Assembly (NCBI GenBank): GCA_963842455.1
Contig: CAWJHE010000013.1
Span: 1-64,000, forward strand
Source of the DNA: CAWJHE01 sp963842455
GTDB lineage: Bacteria; Chloroflexota; Anaerolineae; Anaerolineales; UBA4823
Direction: 5' to 3'
Length of the DNA stretch: 64,000 nucleotides
Shown: positions 8,740 through 16,914 of the stretch, in pieces
How the letters are laid out: each line of letters begins with the position of its first letter
Numbering within the stretch: the stretch's first letter is position 1
Translations under genes and position numbers: made by a program
Notes under the pieces: model-generated
Told to the model about the DNA's origin: nothing
Seen by the model: the letters and a program-made list of their open reading frames with translations, nothing else
Databases searched by the model: none

Positions 8740-8806
8740 GTCGGATGAATCCTGGTCCGCTGCACGGTAAATATGGATGTCAGTGGTTCGAATCCACTCA
8801 TCGGCA
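8740..8806 (+). other. tRNA 3'-end remnant (threonine-like), possible integration scar
   Basis: Positions 8782-8798 form a perfect T-arm: stem AGTGG, loop TTCGAAT, stem CCACT. They are followed by CATCGGCA at 8799-8806, which looks like the 3' acceptor strand of a GCCGATG-starting tRNA such as tRNA-Thr. CGGTAAA upstream resembles a Thr GGT anticodon loop, but its stem is poor. There is no D-arm, and the possible 5' acceptor (near 8741) pairs in only five of seven positions. So this is not a working tRNA. Such 3' fragments are often left at integration sites of mobile elements. Confidence 0.5.
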
Positions 8807-8870
8807 CAATCTGTGTATGGATTATCCACTTCAATAATTATGAGTCCGTTAAAGGTGGTTCAGCTGTTAT

Positions 8871-9470
8871 TTACTCATCAACCTCGATGCGATCCACCTG
8901 GACCTGCGAGCCGTTGTAGTCAGGCACATTGCTCAATAAGGTACCGTAAAGATGCACGATCTTACCGCTGTCTCGTAGGGACTTGATCTGCGCTTGTACA
9001 GCCGGATCCAACGAATCGATGCCAAAGTAGATGTACTGCTGCCCCAAATCCTGCCGCTCAAAATAGTCATCATACTGCGCGCCAGGGGTAGTACTCTTGA
9101 TGACGCCCCACCAGTCGGCAAATTCTTCTGCCGTGCCTGGAGGCATGTAACCACCACTGGCAGTACCTTTTACATCAACCGTCGCGACTGGTTCCGGGGT
9201 AATTTTACCTGCCGGCTCGCACTCTCCCCGGTAGTAAGCCCATTCGTCACAGGTACTGCCATCAGGAAAAACACAGACTCCAGATTGGCTGCCATCAACA
9301 GCGGTGTGAATTTCAAGTTTGTTCCCTTGCTGCTCGCAATAGACCGAGGCGGGATTGGGGAGATTTACCTGAGGTATTTCCGTCGCTACAGGGTCAGGTG
9401 TCTGGACCCGTAGCGACGTACAGGCTGTCAGTGCCATCAGCATAATTGTGAAAGGAATGATTCTTTTCAT
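8871..9470 (-). CDS. DUF333 domain lipoprotein
   Basis: A 199-residue lipoprotein. Starting at MKRIIPFTIMLMALTAC (9470, with AAGGA just upstream) it has a signal peptide and lipobox LTAC. A DUF333 domain follows at about residues 30-85: NPASVYCEQQGNKLEI, then GVCVFPDGSTCDEWAYYRGE, with paired cysteines. The C-terminal ~100 residues (from GYMPPGTAEEFADWWGVIKS) have a small beta-rich look and no recognised family. It ends the second module. The first 150 bases are duplicated at 1-136. Its location is probably the outer face of the membrane; function unknown. Confidence 0.85.
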   Translation of the reverse strand: MKRIIPFTIMLMALTACTSLRVQTPDPVATEIPQVNLPNPASVYCEQQGNKLEIHTAVDGSQSGVCVFPDGSTCDEWAYYRGECEPAGKITPEPVATVDVKGTASGGYMPPGTAEEFADWWGVIKSTTPGAQYDDYFERQDLGQQYIYFGIDSLDPAVQAQIKSLRDSGKIVHLYGTLLSNVPDYNGSQVQVDRIEVDE

Positions 9471-9507
9471 CTTTTCCTTCTTCCTGTTGTTCATATTTTT
9501 GAAAACT

Positions 9508-9705
9508 CTATTTATCCTTGATTTCCCGTGACTTTGCGCATGTCAAGATAATGCCGAACATGACAGCAAAACGAAATGATGTTTCCCAATCTACGCTGCT
9601 TTCTCCATGTCCGATGAAGTTCCACAGAAATGTCACCATCGCAACAGTCACCAGGGCTACTGCGAACACAATTACAAATTCAATGGCCAGTTTCTTAATG
9701 TTCAT
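9508..9705 (-). CDS. small two-helix membrane protein
   Basis: A 65-residue protein starting MNIKKLAIEFVIVFAVALVT, with one clear membrane helix near the N-terminus, a second weaker one around 45-57 (FRFAVMFGIILTCA) and a charged tail. GGAGAAAATAA precedes the ATG and the start overlaps the end of the oxidoreductase gene, implying translational coupling. It takes the place in the module between oxidoreductase and DUF333 lipoprotein. No family recognised. Confidence 0.7.
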   Translation of the reverse strand: MNIKKLAIEFVIVFAVALVTVAMVTFLWNFIGHGESSVDWETSFRFAVMFGIILTCAKSREIKDK

Positions 9706-10685
9706 TTATTTTCTCCATATGTTCTGTGGGTAATTCCTACCTTGATAACGACATTTCCCTTTTTATGCCCTTGTTCAACATAGCGGTGCGCCTCGACGAT
9801 TTGCTCCAGCGGATAAACTCGGTCAATAGCCGGCTTGAGTTTGCCTGCTTCTATCAACTCTGAAATAAAAGCAAGGTCTTTGATCTTCTCCCTGGCCGGA
9901 CGCAAACCCGCTGCAATAAACTTTACCTTTTTGTCGCCGATCCTTGCTGTCCATAATGTCTGGAACATCATGACCGGTGTAGGCACCGTAGCAAGGAAAA
10001 TGCCTTCATCCGTCAATGAATCTTTGCACTGTGAAAACGAACACTTGCCCACCGTGTCAAAAATAATGTCATAGGTTTTACCATTTTGGGTAAAATTCTC
10101 CCGGGTGTAATCAATCACCCGATCGGCTCCCAAATTTTTGACCCAATCTAAATTCGTAGTACTGCATACCCCGGTCACCTTAGCACCGTAATACTTGGCC
10201 AACTGCACCGCCGCAGCGCCAACCGATCCAGAAGCGCCATAGATCAGCACGGTTTGTCCACTCTGAATAGCTCCCTTATCTCTAAGAAAAGCCAACGCGG
10301 TTAATGCTCCATTCGGAATGCTGGCCGCCTCTTCATAACTTAGGTTGGCAGGTTTTATTGCCAGCGCCCCGTTTTCACGCATGCATTTATATTCAGCATA
10401 CGCGCCAAACATGTCAAAGCCATAAACCTGGTCTCCTGGCTCAAATCGAGTCACATCTTTACCGATAGATTCAATTTCCCCAGCCAGCTCTTGCCCCAGT
10501 ATTGGGTTTCTAGGTTTCAGAAGACCGTTAAACCCTGGGGAAGCCCTCATATCTGGATCTTCTTTAACAACTGTTGTCGCAACTATCTTTATCAGCACCT
10601 GGTTATCTTTGGGCAAGGGTTTTTCCACCTCTTGAAGATGCAGCACTTCCGGTGGGCCAAATTTTGTGTATACAATCGCTTTCAT
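9702..10685 (-). CDS. zinc-free MDR NAD(P)H:quinone oxidoreductase-like
   Basis: An intact 327-residue medium-chain reductase. It has the GroES-like half from MKAIVYTKFGPPEVLHL and the NADPH-binding motif YGASGSVGAAAVQLAKYYGA near 150-170. The C-terminal half runs through FDTVGKCSF and ends with HRYVEQGHKKGNVVIKV. The catalytic zinc ligands of ADHs are missing, as in the QOR/zeta-crystallin group. Paralogues lie at 884-1862 and 15863-16840. It is the third gene of a minus-strand operon, with a four-base overlap to the gene upstream (start at 10685, stop of the other at 10682). Substrate unknown. Confidence 0.9.
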   Translation of the reverse strand: MKAIVYTKFGPPEVLHLQEVEKPLPKDNQVLIKIVATTVVKEDPDMRASPGFNGLLKPRNPILGQELAGEIESIGKDVTRFEPGDQVYGFDMFGAYAEYKCMRENGALAIKPANLSYEEAASIPNGALTALAFLRDKGAIQSGQTVLIYGASGSVGAAAVQLAKYYGAKVTGVCSTTNLDWVKNLGADRVIDYTRENFTQNGKTYDIIFDTVGKCSFSQCKDSLTDEGIFLATVPTPVMMFQTLWTARIGDKKVKFIAAGLRPAREKIKDLAFISELIEAGKLKPAIDRVYPLEQIVEAHRYVEQGHKKGNVVIKVGITHRTYGENK

Positions 10686-11197
10686 TTACACACCTCCTGA
10701 TTTATTCTCATATTTTGTCTCTTCCAAACATAACCTATCGTTATTCCCACAGCTGTGATCCGGATCAGGTTGAAGCTTGTGCCGATGATAAAGTACCGCA
10801 AGACATTTCCTGTTGTGTCATACACTGAGGGATTTCCGATCAAGATCGTGATAATGACCAGGACAATCAAGCTTAGGATGACAGATTTAAGAATTGGATC
10901 CTTGGTGGGAATCCTGTCAAAGAAACGAAGTAAAAAATAACTGACCCACAACCCAATGAACAAGCCGCCCATCAATGCTTCAAGCAGCATCGGATAATAG
11001 GAGATTGAAAGGGCAGCCCTGTATTCGGCTGCAATGGCGGTCCGGGAAATGGCAAAGTTAGCCAGCCAGAAAGCTAAGCCTCCCGCCAGAGCCAGGACGA
11101 ACCCCTTTTTCCCGATTCCTTTTATTCCAGTCATCTTTAAATCTCCAAATGCGGTCTTTTTGTTTGATCCAAGGGGACTTTCCTTTGTCGAGTTCAT
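10682..11197 (-). CDS. four-helix membrane protein
   Basis: A 171-residue membrane protein closely related to 2331-2804. The shared blocks are GGLAFWLANFAISRTAIAAE, RAALSISYYPMLLEAL and DRIPTKDPILKSVILS. It has an extra 22-residue hydrophilic N-terminus (MNSTKESPLGSNKK). The ATG overlaps the stop codon of the upstream small gene as ATGA, with GAAGGAG ahead of it, so translation is coupled. A repeated leader element ATCGTTCAAATAGGG lies ~30 bases upstream. Role unknown; about four helices suggest a small membrane-embedded partner of the module's enzymes. Confidence 0.75.
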   Translation of the reverse strand: MNSTKESPLGSNKKTAFGDLKMTGIKGIGKKGFVLALAGGLAFWLANFAISRTAIAAEYRAALSISYYPMLLEALMGGLFIGLWVSYFLLRFFDRIPTKDPILKSVILSLIVLVIITILIGNPSVYDTTGNVLRYFIIGTSFNLIRITAVGITIGYVWKRQNMRINQEVCK

Positions 11198-11478
11198 TTT
11201 TTATCTCCTTCATTTACCCTATTTGAACGATCCTCTTGCGAACAAACCGGGCAAACTGAGATCAGCGGTAAACCCAAATCTCGAACTCTTTTGAGCAAGC
11301 CATGCAACGCGGCCTGATCGATCACCGCACCGGTTAAGAGCGTGTCACCGTTGTCATCCAGCGTAATGGTCAGTCCTTCGAACCAGTCTGTCCACTGAGA
11401 ATCCAGTTGACCCTTGATGCGGATCTTATAAATTGTGGGCTGCGGTGAATCAGGTTGAGGTTTACGTGTGATAGCCAT
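11194..11478 (-). CDS. small conserved soluble protein (IRIKG/TDWFEG family)
   Basis: A 94-residue protein starting MAITRKPQPDSPQP, followed by the blocks IRIKGQLDSQWTDWFEG, LTGAVIDQAALHGLLKRV and LGLPLISV. It is a close paralogue of 4549-4818 and again the first gene of its module. GAAGGAAA is placed upstream of the ATG. The C-terminus adds a CPVCSQED tail with two cysteines. It lies directly downstream of the promoter/operator region at 11519-11597. No known activity. Confidence 0.8.
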   Translation of the reverse strand: MAITRKPQPDSPQPTIYKIRIKGQLDSQWTDWFEGLTITLDDNGDTLLTGAVIDQAALHGLLKRVRDLGLPLISVCPVCSQEDRSNRVNEGDKK

Positions 11479-11518
11479 TGATAAATTTCCTTCGCGTTAG
11501 TCAATAATGATTTGCGCC

Positions 11519-11597
11519 GCTTGCCTGGTACAACGCTAATATACCTGAGACAAGGAGGCGCCAATAGACACTTTGGTGTGGTGCAGAGTGTTGTTTC
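11519..11597 (-). promoter_or_regulatory. activator-type promoter/operator B
   Basis: Read on the minus strand this region has AAGTGTCTA, then exactly 19 bases, then GGTATATTA-CGTT, followed by a shared CCAGGCA-GCGCAA-like stretch. The same elements with the same 19-base spacing occur at 16923-16959. Beyond AAGTGTCTA lie two 12-base repeats (11574-11585 and 11586-11597) of the type GGTGTGG. TATATT may be the -10 box; no good -35 sits 17 bases away, as expected for an activator-dependent promoter. The likely regulator is the LuxR protein at 17025-19730. Confidence 0.55.
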
Positions 11598-11598
11598 G

Positions 11599-11840
11599 GG
11601 AAAATCGAAAACTCTTTTTTCCAGGTCAGGAAAATTGCCAAAAGGGAGGGTACAAAACCTCCGGTGAGATAGAACGCAATCGCCCACCATGGACCTTTTA
11701 CATCACTCACGAAACTGATGGTTGTGATTCTTAAAAAGAACCAGAGGACCCCAGAAAACAAACCAGGAAAATGCCAGGGTTAATCCTAGAAAAATGTAGG
11801 CTTCCTCGACTGTTTTCGTATTCTTCACTTTAGTCTCCAT
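11599..11840 (-). pseudogene. truncated, frameshifted N-terminal piece of a CPBP membrane protein
   Basis: From 11840 the minus strand reads METKVKNTKTVEEAYIFLGL, then LTLAFSWFVFWGPLVLF. A +1 shift near 11745 leads on to ISFVSDVKGPWWAIAFYLTG and GFVPSLLAIFLTW. This is the usual beginning of a CPBP (CAAX protease-like) membrane protein. The homology stops at about 11599, exactly where the promoter/operator B begins, and the catalytic part is missing. This looks like a recombination joint where an incoming module cut off the gene. Confidence 0.6.
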
Positions 11841-11898
11841 GATGGTTGACCTGTCGTGCTTGATCAAAACGATGCCCTTCTTGTTTGACTATATCTAA

Positions 11899-12573
11899 TT
11901 ACGTCATTTTTGTAATAAATATGATCGCTGTTAAAAGATCCATCGAGTTCCCCAGCATGTGAACAATCATTCCAACATATATATTCTTCTTTTTGACCCC
12001 AAAGACCAAAGGCAATAATCCCAGAGTTCTTGTAATGATCATCCAGGGTGTAAAGACATGAATAGACGCAAAGAGAAAGCTGTGCAGCAATGTGGCGAAA
12101 CGTCCTTTCATTCTGGGCAACAAATATCCCCGAAAATATAATTCTTCAACCATGGGTGCTAAGAACACATTAACTACGAAGAACATTGAAAAAGTGACGA
12201 TCAAGACTGTCCTGGAATAATTGCCATCTAATCCAAGGCTTAAGTCCGGCATCCAGAAAAACAACTTCGCTTGTAGAAAAGCATCAACCGGTGCTAATAA
12301 TGTAAATATGGTGCCAACCACAGCGAAAATAATTATCGGCCATACAAGGTATTGCCACAACGGGATCGGATTTCGGTAGCTGATGATCCCCTGTAGGGTA
12401 AAACGGCCTGTCTTTTTCTTCCCCTGGTAAAACAGATACCCGAGTTCGACAGGAACAAGAACAAAGGCAAAGGCAAGTAGAAGGGCAAAGATCGAAGGAT
12501 ATCCAAAATTCGCAACGGGCTGCCGCGCGAGGAAGTAAAAAGCACCAACCAGGATCCCAGGAAGTAAATGCAA
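11899..12573 (-). CDS. CPBP family intramembrane metalloprotease (CAAX-like)
   Basis: A membrane protein of about 224 residues and 7-8 helices. It has the CPBP signature EELYFRGYL (EExxxR) near residue 143, followed by HSFLFASIHVF and HMLGN, which supply the conserved histidines. Such proteins cleave prenylated or bacteriocin-type substrates in the membrane. The start is uncertain: no ATG is in frame and the position given is a TTG at 12573. An ATG at about 12620 preceded by GGTGAAA would join this frame only after a one-base change, so a 5' frameshift is likely and the true protein ~16 residues longer. Partner substrates unknown. Confidence 0.8.
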   Translation of the reverse strand: MHLLPGILVGAFYFLARQPVANFGYPSIFALLLAFAFVLVPVELGYLFYQGKKKTGRFTLQGIISYRNPIPLWQYLVWPIIIFAVVGTIFTLLAPVDAFLQAKLFFWMPDLSLGLDGNYSRTVLIVTFSMFFVVNVFLAPMVEELYFRGYLLPRMKGRFATLLHSFLFASIHVFTPWMIITRTLGLLPLVFGVKKKNIYVGMIVHMLGNSMDLLTAIIFITKMT

Positions 12574-12653
12574 AATGAGTGATTGTGTTTGTGAATGTTT
12601 CTCGATTTGATCATAGTTTCATGAGATTTCACCTTGTTTTTTGCGTGTAATTC

Positions 12654-13363
12654 CTACCGTGATATCGATGTTGCCAGTTTTTCCCATTCTTCGACGTTTA
12701 CACCTTTGATCAAGAGCCACAAGTAAAATAATGACTCTGCAATAAAGGTAAATACGCCAAATATCGTCGCATCGATGTTGGGAGAAAGAAAGAATAAAAC
12801 AGCCAGTACCGTATAGCACAAACCTCCAAGCATCAACAAAATGCCCAGAATTCTGGGGAGGAAACCCGACTTGAAAACCAGGTAACCCAGGAGAAGCACC
12901 CAAAAGGAAAAAAACTGGGTGATAAATGTTCCATATTTGCGCAGCTCAAGAAAGAAGGTTACCAGGGCATTTAATTGATCTGCTTTGAATGCCGGCAGAT
13001 AATCCAGAGCTGCTTGAAAGAAGCAGGACTGCAAAATGGTTAAGTTCATTAAGCAGTGAGATAGGGACGCAAACCAGCGCGAAAATAACCATAAGCGACG
13101 GCAACGGTTTTGTTAACTGGTTTGAATAATTTGTATAAAACCAGCGGCAATATCATCAATAGTGCCTGGCGGATTAGATCACTCACCAGGGAGAGACGGA
13201 AGAGCGCTTCAGACGCCGCAATATTCTTGACGGTTGCCGCGGCGTCTCCCGGCACAATCATGCCCGGACGTATAAAAAGTTCAGTGGACATCCCCAGAAT
13301 GAATATGAGTACAAACACGAACGCTGCCACTCTTGCGGTCTTTTGGGGCGAATTCTTTTTCAT
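12654..13363 (-). CDS. DUF4386 family membrane protein with two frameshifts
   Basis: Three frames must be joined. The first runs MKKNSPQKTARVAAFVFVLI to KLFKPVNKTVAV. The second is a stretch reading LMVIFALVCVPISLLNELNH. The third runs from AALDYLPAFKADQLNALVTF to the end. The breaks are near 13100 and 13030, and each is a net +1. Joined, the product is ~235 residues with the DUF4386 layout, including the FKPVNK motif and the FLPRILGILLMLGGLCY helix. GGAGGAAGTT precedes the ATG at 13363. Function unknown; either assembly errors or a decaying copy. Confidence 0.7.
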
Positions 13364-13468
13364 AACTTCCTCCAATATTTCCAAAATTCTGTTGCTCATG
13401 TTCTGCGGGGCTGGCATTCCAAAATCATTTGCAAGCCTGCCTGCCCTAAGGCAATTAAAATCAATTTG

Positions 13469-14188
13469 TTATTCTGTTTTCGCAGACAGGGCTGCGATCG
13501 CAGATCGATTGAATCCTTTCACGATCAACCAGACTGCCATAACTATTTCCTGTGGCGCTAACACCATTTCCAAATAAAACCCAATACCGGAATCCAAGTT
13601 AAAGAATTTCAAAAATGCGGAAGCCATATAAAGCACCACGCCGATAAAACCCCAGACGGACAACCAGCGGGGGATCAGGCGAGTACGGTAGAAGGAGATG
13701 TATAAACACACAGCCCCAATGAGAAATAGGATCGTACCGGTCGGAGCGAGGCGGCCTTGAAACCCATACAAAACATTACCCATGGACTGCAAAGCGGCCG
13801 AATCAGCGCCGGTGGTAATGTATTCATTACCGAGTAAGACCAGTGCCAAAAAACCGAGGCTAGAAAGAAAATAAAAAGTTCCCTCCAATGCCCCACGGAA
13901 AAGGACCATCCCCATTGCCAGTTCTTCGCTATCTTTTCTAAAGATCGGGTAGAGGAAAACCGTCATCGCCATCAGTGAAATCCCCATCATGAGGTATAGT
14001 AATGAACCCCCGGTAATCCGGGTGGAATTGGCGGCAACGATGCCCAACAAATCCACACCAACAAGCGGTCGGCCGAAACTGAACGAGGAAAGCACTTCGC
14101 CGCCAATGACTCCGCCCAAAACCCCAAAGACTGTCCCCAGGAAGTAGAGGACGCCTGCCATTACTGCATTCATTCTGTATGTTTTCAT
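13469..14188 (-). CDS. DUF4386 family membrane protein
   Basis: An intact 239-residue membrane protein with about seven helices, starting MKTYRMNAVMAGVLYFLGTV. It has the family's LIPRWLSVWGFIGVVLY element and ends with AVWLIVKGFNRSAIAALSA, closely like 3620-4378 in module A. AAAGGAGATTCAA lies ahead of the start. It is embedded in a row of DUF4386-like genes on the minus strand, separated from the next by ~50 bases. Function unknown. Confidence 0.85.
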   Translation of the reverse strand: MKTYRMNAVMAGVLYFLGTVFGVLGGVIGGEVLSSFSFGRPLVGVDLLGIVAANSTRITGGSLLYLMMGISLMAMTVFLYPIFRKDSEELAMGMVLFRGALEGTFYFLSSLGFLALVLLGNEYITTGADSAALQSMGNVLYGFQGRLAPTGTILFLIGAVCLYISFYRTRLIPRWLSVWGFIGVVLYMASAFLKFFNLDSGIGFYLEMVLAPQEIVMAVWLIVKGFNRSAIAALSAKTE

Positions 14189-14235
14189 TTGAATCTCCTT
14201 TGCAATTTGCTTTAAATATCGAACTCATCCGGTTT

Positions 14236-14898
14236 CTAAGCTGTCGTGCCCGGGTTGCTGCGAAGCAGCACAATTCCCATCCAGATGAACCAAATGATCT
14301 GGCCTAAGCCAAAAACCGGACCCAGCGTGCCTGTCAGCACCGGGACAAGAGATGTGATGCCCAAGGCGCCAACCACCAAACCGAGGATATTTAAACCCCT
14401 GGGAAGTTCACCTGCACGCAACGCAGCCAGACTGACCAATAACGTCATAAGACCACCAAGAATTTCACCATTGGCGTTGCCCAGCCCATCTATTACGGGT
14501 TCAATTCCCTGCCATGTCAATCTAGCCTGGGCTGGGTCGCTTGCATTGAGTGCCACAACAGAGGTGAGGGCGGCATTCGCGACCATACCGCTGGCAATCA
14601 ATGAGCCAGCCCAGATGATCCCAATTGCGACAGCTACTTGCATCAGTGCAGGCGCGCCAGCTTTTAATCTGTTGTATAAAGCCAGCGCAAATACAATCAG
14701 AAAAAAGCCGAAGAACACATACATGAGCAGGTTGGTTGAAAAAACGACCGCCTGGTTTTCGACATTTACGGCGACTTTTTGAGCTAAATCAGTAATGCTG
14801 ATGTAATCCAGAATGACGATGAAAATAACCAAGCCTGTCAAGTGCGCCGCTGCCATGTAAAGAGCTGCAAAACCACCAAATTTCTGAAAAGCTTTCAT
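14236..14898 (-). CDS. DUF4386-like membrane protein
   Basis: A 220-residue membrane protein with about six helices starting MKAFQKFGGFAALYMAAAHL, which resembles the first helix of DUF4386. The second half has an ELPRGLNILGLVVGALGI stretch comparable to the family's LPRWLG-like element. AAAGGAGAAATGAA precedes the start, and the leader ATTTCGTTCAATAAAGG is the same repeated element as before other module genes. Function unknown; the family match is weaker than for its neighbours. Confidence 0.75.
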   Translation of the reverse strand: MKAFQKFGGFAALYMAAAHLTGLVIFIVILDYISITDLAQKVAVNVENQAVVFSTNLLMYVFFGFFLIVFALALYNRLKAGAPALMQVAVAIGIIWAGSLIASGMVANAALTSVVALNASDPAQARLTWQGIEPVIDGLGNANGEILGGLMTLLVSLAALRAGELPRGLNILGLVVGALGITSLVPVLTGTLGPVFGLGQIIWFIWMGIVLLRSNPGTTA

Positions 14899-14962
14899 TT
14901 CATTTCTCCTTTATTGAACGAAATATGATTAAACTTATTTGAGCTCTGGCTCGTCTGCCAAG

Positions 14963-15409
14963 TTACGCTTCCAGGTTGTGCCACTTCCATGCATTCCAGA
15001 CAATGAGTAACAAAGCCGCGATTTCTATTGTGGAATAAAAAATATACATGGGAGATGGGACTCCAAGAAACAATGAACCGATTTGAGCTACAACAAAAAG
15101 GGTAGCTGCAATGATGTTTGCCCAGCGGTTTGCGCGATATTTCAATACCCAGGACAGGACAATCATTAAAAACGGAATCTCGAACATCATCGCGGTTCCC
15201 AACAAAAATCCAGCAGTGATCTTAACCGTTCCATCTGCCGTGTATCCTGACATGATCCCTTCCAAAACTCCAGGCTCTAATTTTAAGAGGGTGTCGCAAT
15301 ACATAAAATTCACAGTATAGAACACCCATAATAGGCTTAGCAGGATTCTTGTATTCATTTTGGAGCCTGTGACGATTTTTCCAATCGGATTTCCTTCGGT
15401 TGTGTTCAT
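14963..15409 (-). CDS. four-helix membrane protein (DUF6326-like)
   Basis: A 148-residue protein starting MNTTEGNPIGKIVTGSKMNT. The alternative start at MNTRILLSLLWVFYTVNFMY would drop the polar leader. It has about four helices and resembles 15486-15851 (ILLSLLWVF / LILSATWVV, then NRWANIIAATLF / SRWVNIIVAVFF). I associate this pattern with DUF6326 proteins, from memory and unconfirmed. AAAGGAGAAAA and the repeated leader TCGTTCAAAAAAGGAG lie upstream. Function unknown. Confidence 0.7.
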   Translation of the reverse strand: MNTTEGNPIGKIVTGSKMNTRILLSLLWVFYTVNFMYCDTLLKLEPGVLEGIMSGYTADGTVKITAGFLLGTAMMFEIPFLMIVLSWVLKYRANRWANIIAATLFVVAQIGSLFLGVPSPMYIFYSTIEIAALLLIVWNAWKWHNLEA

Positions 15410-15485
15410 TTTTTCTCCTTTTTTGAACGATTTGAATGAGTATTTACTATTTGGTAAGAGCTCATCAACAGGGATAATCTGCAGA

Positions 15486-15851
15486 TTAGCTCCAATTCCA
15501 CGCATACCAGATAACGACCACATTGAACCCCATGCTGACGGCAATTAAGAATTTGTCATACAGCGATGCATAGGTGGGCAGGCCAGCCAGGTTGAACAGG
15601 AAAAAGAAAACTGCAACGATAATATTCACCCAGCGACTCACAGGCTGCGGCATTACCAGGTTCAGGAAAACCATCAGGATGGGAATCATCATCAAAACCG
15701 CAAGCCCCAGCCAAACGTATTGATTTAGATTCATTTCAGCCATCGGTTTTTTTGCCAAATCGCCGCTGCAAATGCGAAACACATCACCATATAGATAAAG
15801 CAGCGTGACGACAACCCAGGTCGCAGAGAGTATAAGTTTTGTGTTAATCAT
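15486..15851 (-). CDS. four-helix membrane protein (DUF6326-like)
   Basis: A 121-residue membrane protein starting MINTKLILSATWVVVTLLYL, with about four helices and a C-terminal IWYAWNWS. It is a relative of the gene that follows it (14963-15409), presumably by tandem duplication. GGAGTAACAAAG precedes the ATG, 11 bases after the oxidoreductase stop, so the two are probably one transcript. Function unknown. Confidence 0.75.
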   Translation of the reverse strand: MINTKLILSATWVVVTLLYLYGDVFRICSGDLAKKPMAEMNLNQYVWLGLAVLMMIPILMVFLNLVMPQPVSRWVNIIVAVFFFLFNLAGLPTYASLYDKFLIAVSMGFNVVVIWYAWNWS

Positions 15852-15862
15852 CTTTGTTACTC

Positions 15863-16840
15863 CTACACAACGGTGATGATGACACTGCCTTTTTTGCGCC
15901 CTGTGTCCGCGTAACGGTGCGCCTCGGCAGTCTGCTCCAGGGGATAGCGCCGGTCAATAACTGGTTTGAGTTTCCCAGCTTCAAGCAGCTCTTTGAGGAA
16001 AACCAGATCTTCTACCCGGTCAGGCGCTACCCCGGCTATCACTTTCTTACCGCCGGTCAGTGCAGTCCAGGCCATTTGAACAATTACTTCCAAACCACCT
16101 GCCCCGGCCAGATACAGCCCGTTTGGCTTGAGAGAGGCTTTGTAGCGTCCAAATGAAGGTTTACCTGGGACCATATCCATAATCACATCATACGTCTGGC
16201 CGTTCTGGGTGAAATCTTCTTTCGTGTAATCGATGGCATGGTCTGCCCCAATTGACCTCACCATCTCCAGATTCCCCGTACTGCATACACCGGTAACTTC
16301 AGTCCCATAGTATTTGGCGAGCTGGACAGCATAAACGCCGGTAGCACCTGATGCACCAATAATTAGAACCTTCTGCCCGGACTGAAGTTTTGCCATATCT
16401 CTCAAAAAATAGAGTGCGGTGTTAGCGCCAAATGGAATGGAAGCAGCTTCTGCGAAGGTCAAATTCGCTGGTTTCGTGGCCAAACTGGCGTCTTCAGTCA
16501 TACAGATATATTCGGCATACGCGCCATATTTAACGCTAATGCCAAAGACCTGATCACCCTTCTTGAACAGCCTGACATCCTTACCAACATCAACAATTTC
16601 ACCCGACAACTCCACTCCAAGGATAGGCTGCTTGGGTTTGCGAAGGCCGAACACCAAGCGCGACACGAATCCAAAGCCCGGCGGAACAAAGACAAAACCG
16701 CGTGCGTTGCAGTCCCCAGCGGTGACGGAAGTGGCGTGAACTTTGATCAGCACTTCATTGTCCTTGGGGGCAGGCTTTTTTACCTCTTCGAGATGAAGCA
16801 CATCTGGTGATCCATATTTTGTGTATACAATCGCTTTCAT
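15863..16840 (-). CDS. zinc-free MDR NAD(P)H:quinone oxidoreductase-like
   Basis: A 325-residue medium-chain reductase starting MKAIVYTKYGSPDVLHLEEV at 16840 (TTGGAGATAACT upstream). It has the nucleotide-binding motif GASGATG in VLIIGASGATGVYAVQLAKY. The C-terminal half includes DMVPGKPSF and ends HRYADTGRKKGSVIITV. No zinc ligands. It is the first gene of module C, immediately downstream of promoter/operator C, whereas in module B the related gene is third. It probably reduces quinones or electrophilic carbonyls with NADPH. Confidence 0.9.
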   Translation of the reverse strand: MKAIVYTKYGSPDVLHLEEVKKPAPKDNEVLIKVHATSVTAGDCNARGFVFVPPGFGFVSRLVFGLRKPKQPILGVELSGEIVDVGKDVRLFKKGDQVFGISVKYGAYAEYICMTEDASLATKPANLTFAEAASIPFGANTALYFLRDMAKLQSGQKVLIIGASGATGVYAVQLAKYYGTEVTGVCSTGNLEMVRSIGADHAIDYTKEDFTQNGQTYDVIMDMVPGKPSFGRYKASLKPNGLYLAGAGGLEVIVQMAWTALTGGKKVIAGVAPDRVEDLVFLKELLEAGKLKPVIDRRYPLEQTAEAHRYADTGRKKGSVIITVV

Positions 16841-16914
16841 AGTTATCTCCAAATTCCTTAGGTCGATAGATATCCGTTGTGTCAGCATGTAAAGAAATTG
16901 CGCTGCCTGTTTGG

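Noticed and set aside
8740..8806. Functional tRNA gene
   Set aside because: The T-arm and 3' acceptor are good, but the D-arm is absent, the total is only 67 bases and the anticodon stem does not pair properly; kept only as a remnant.
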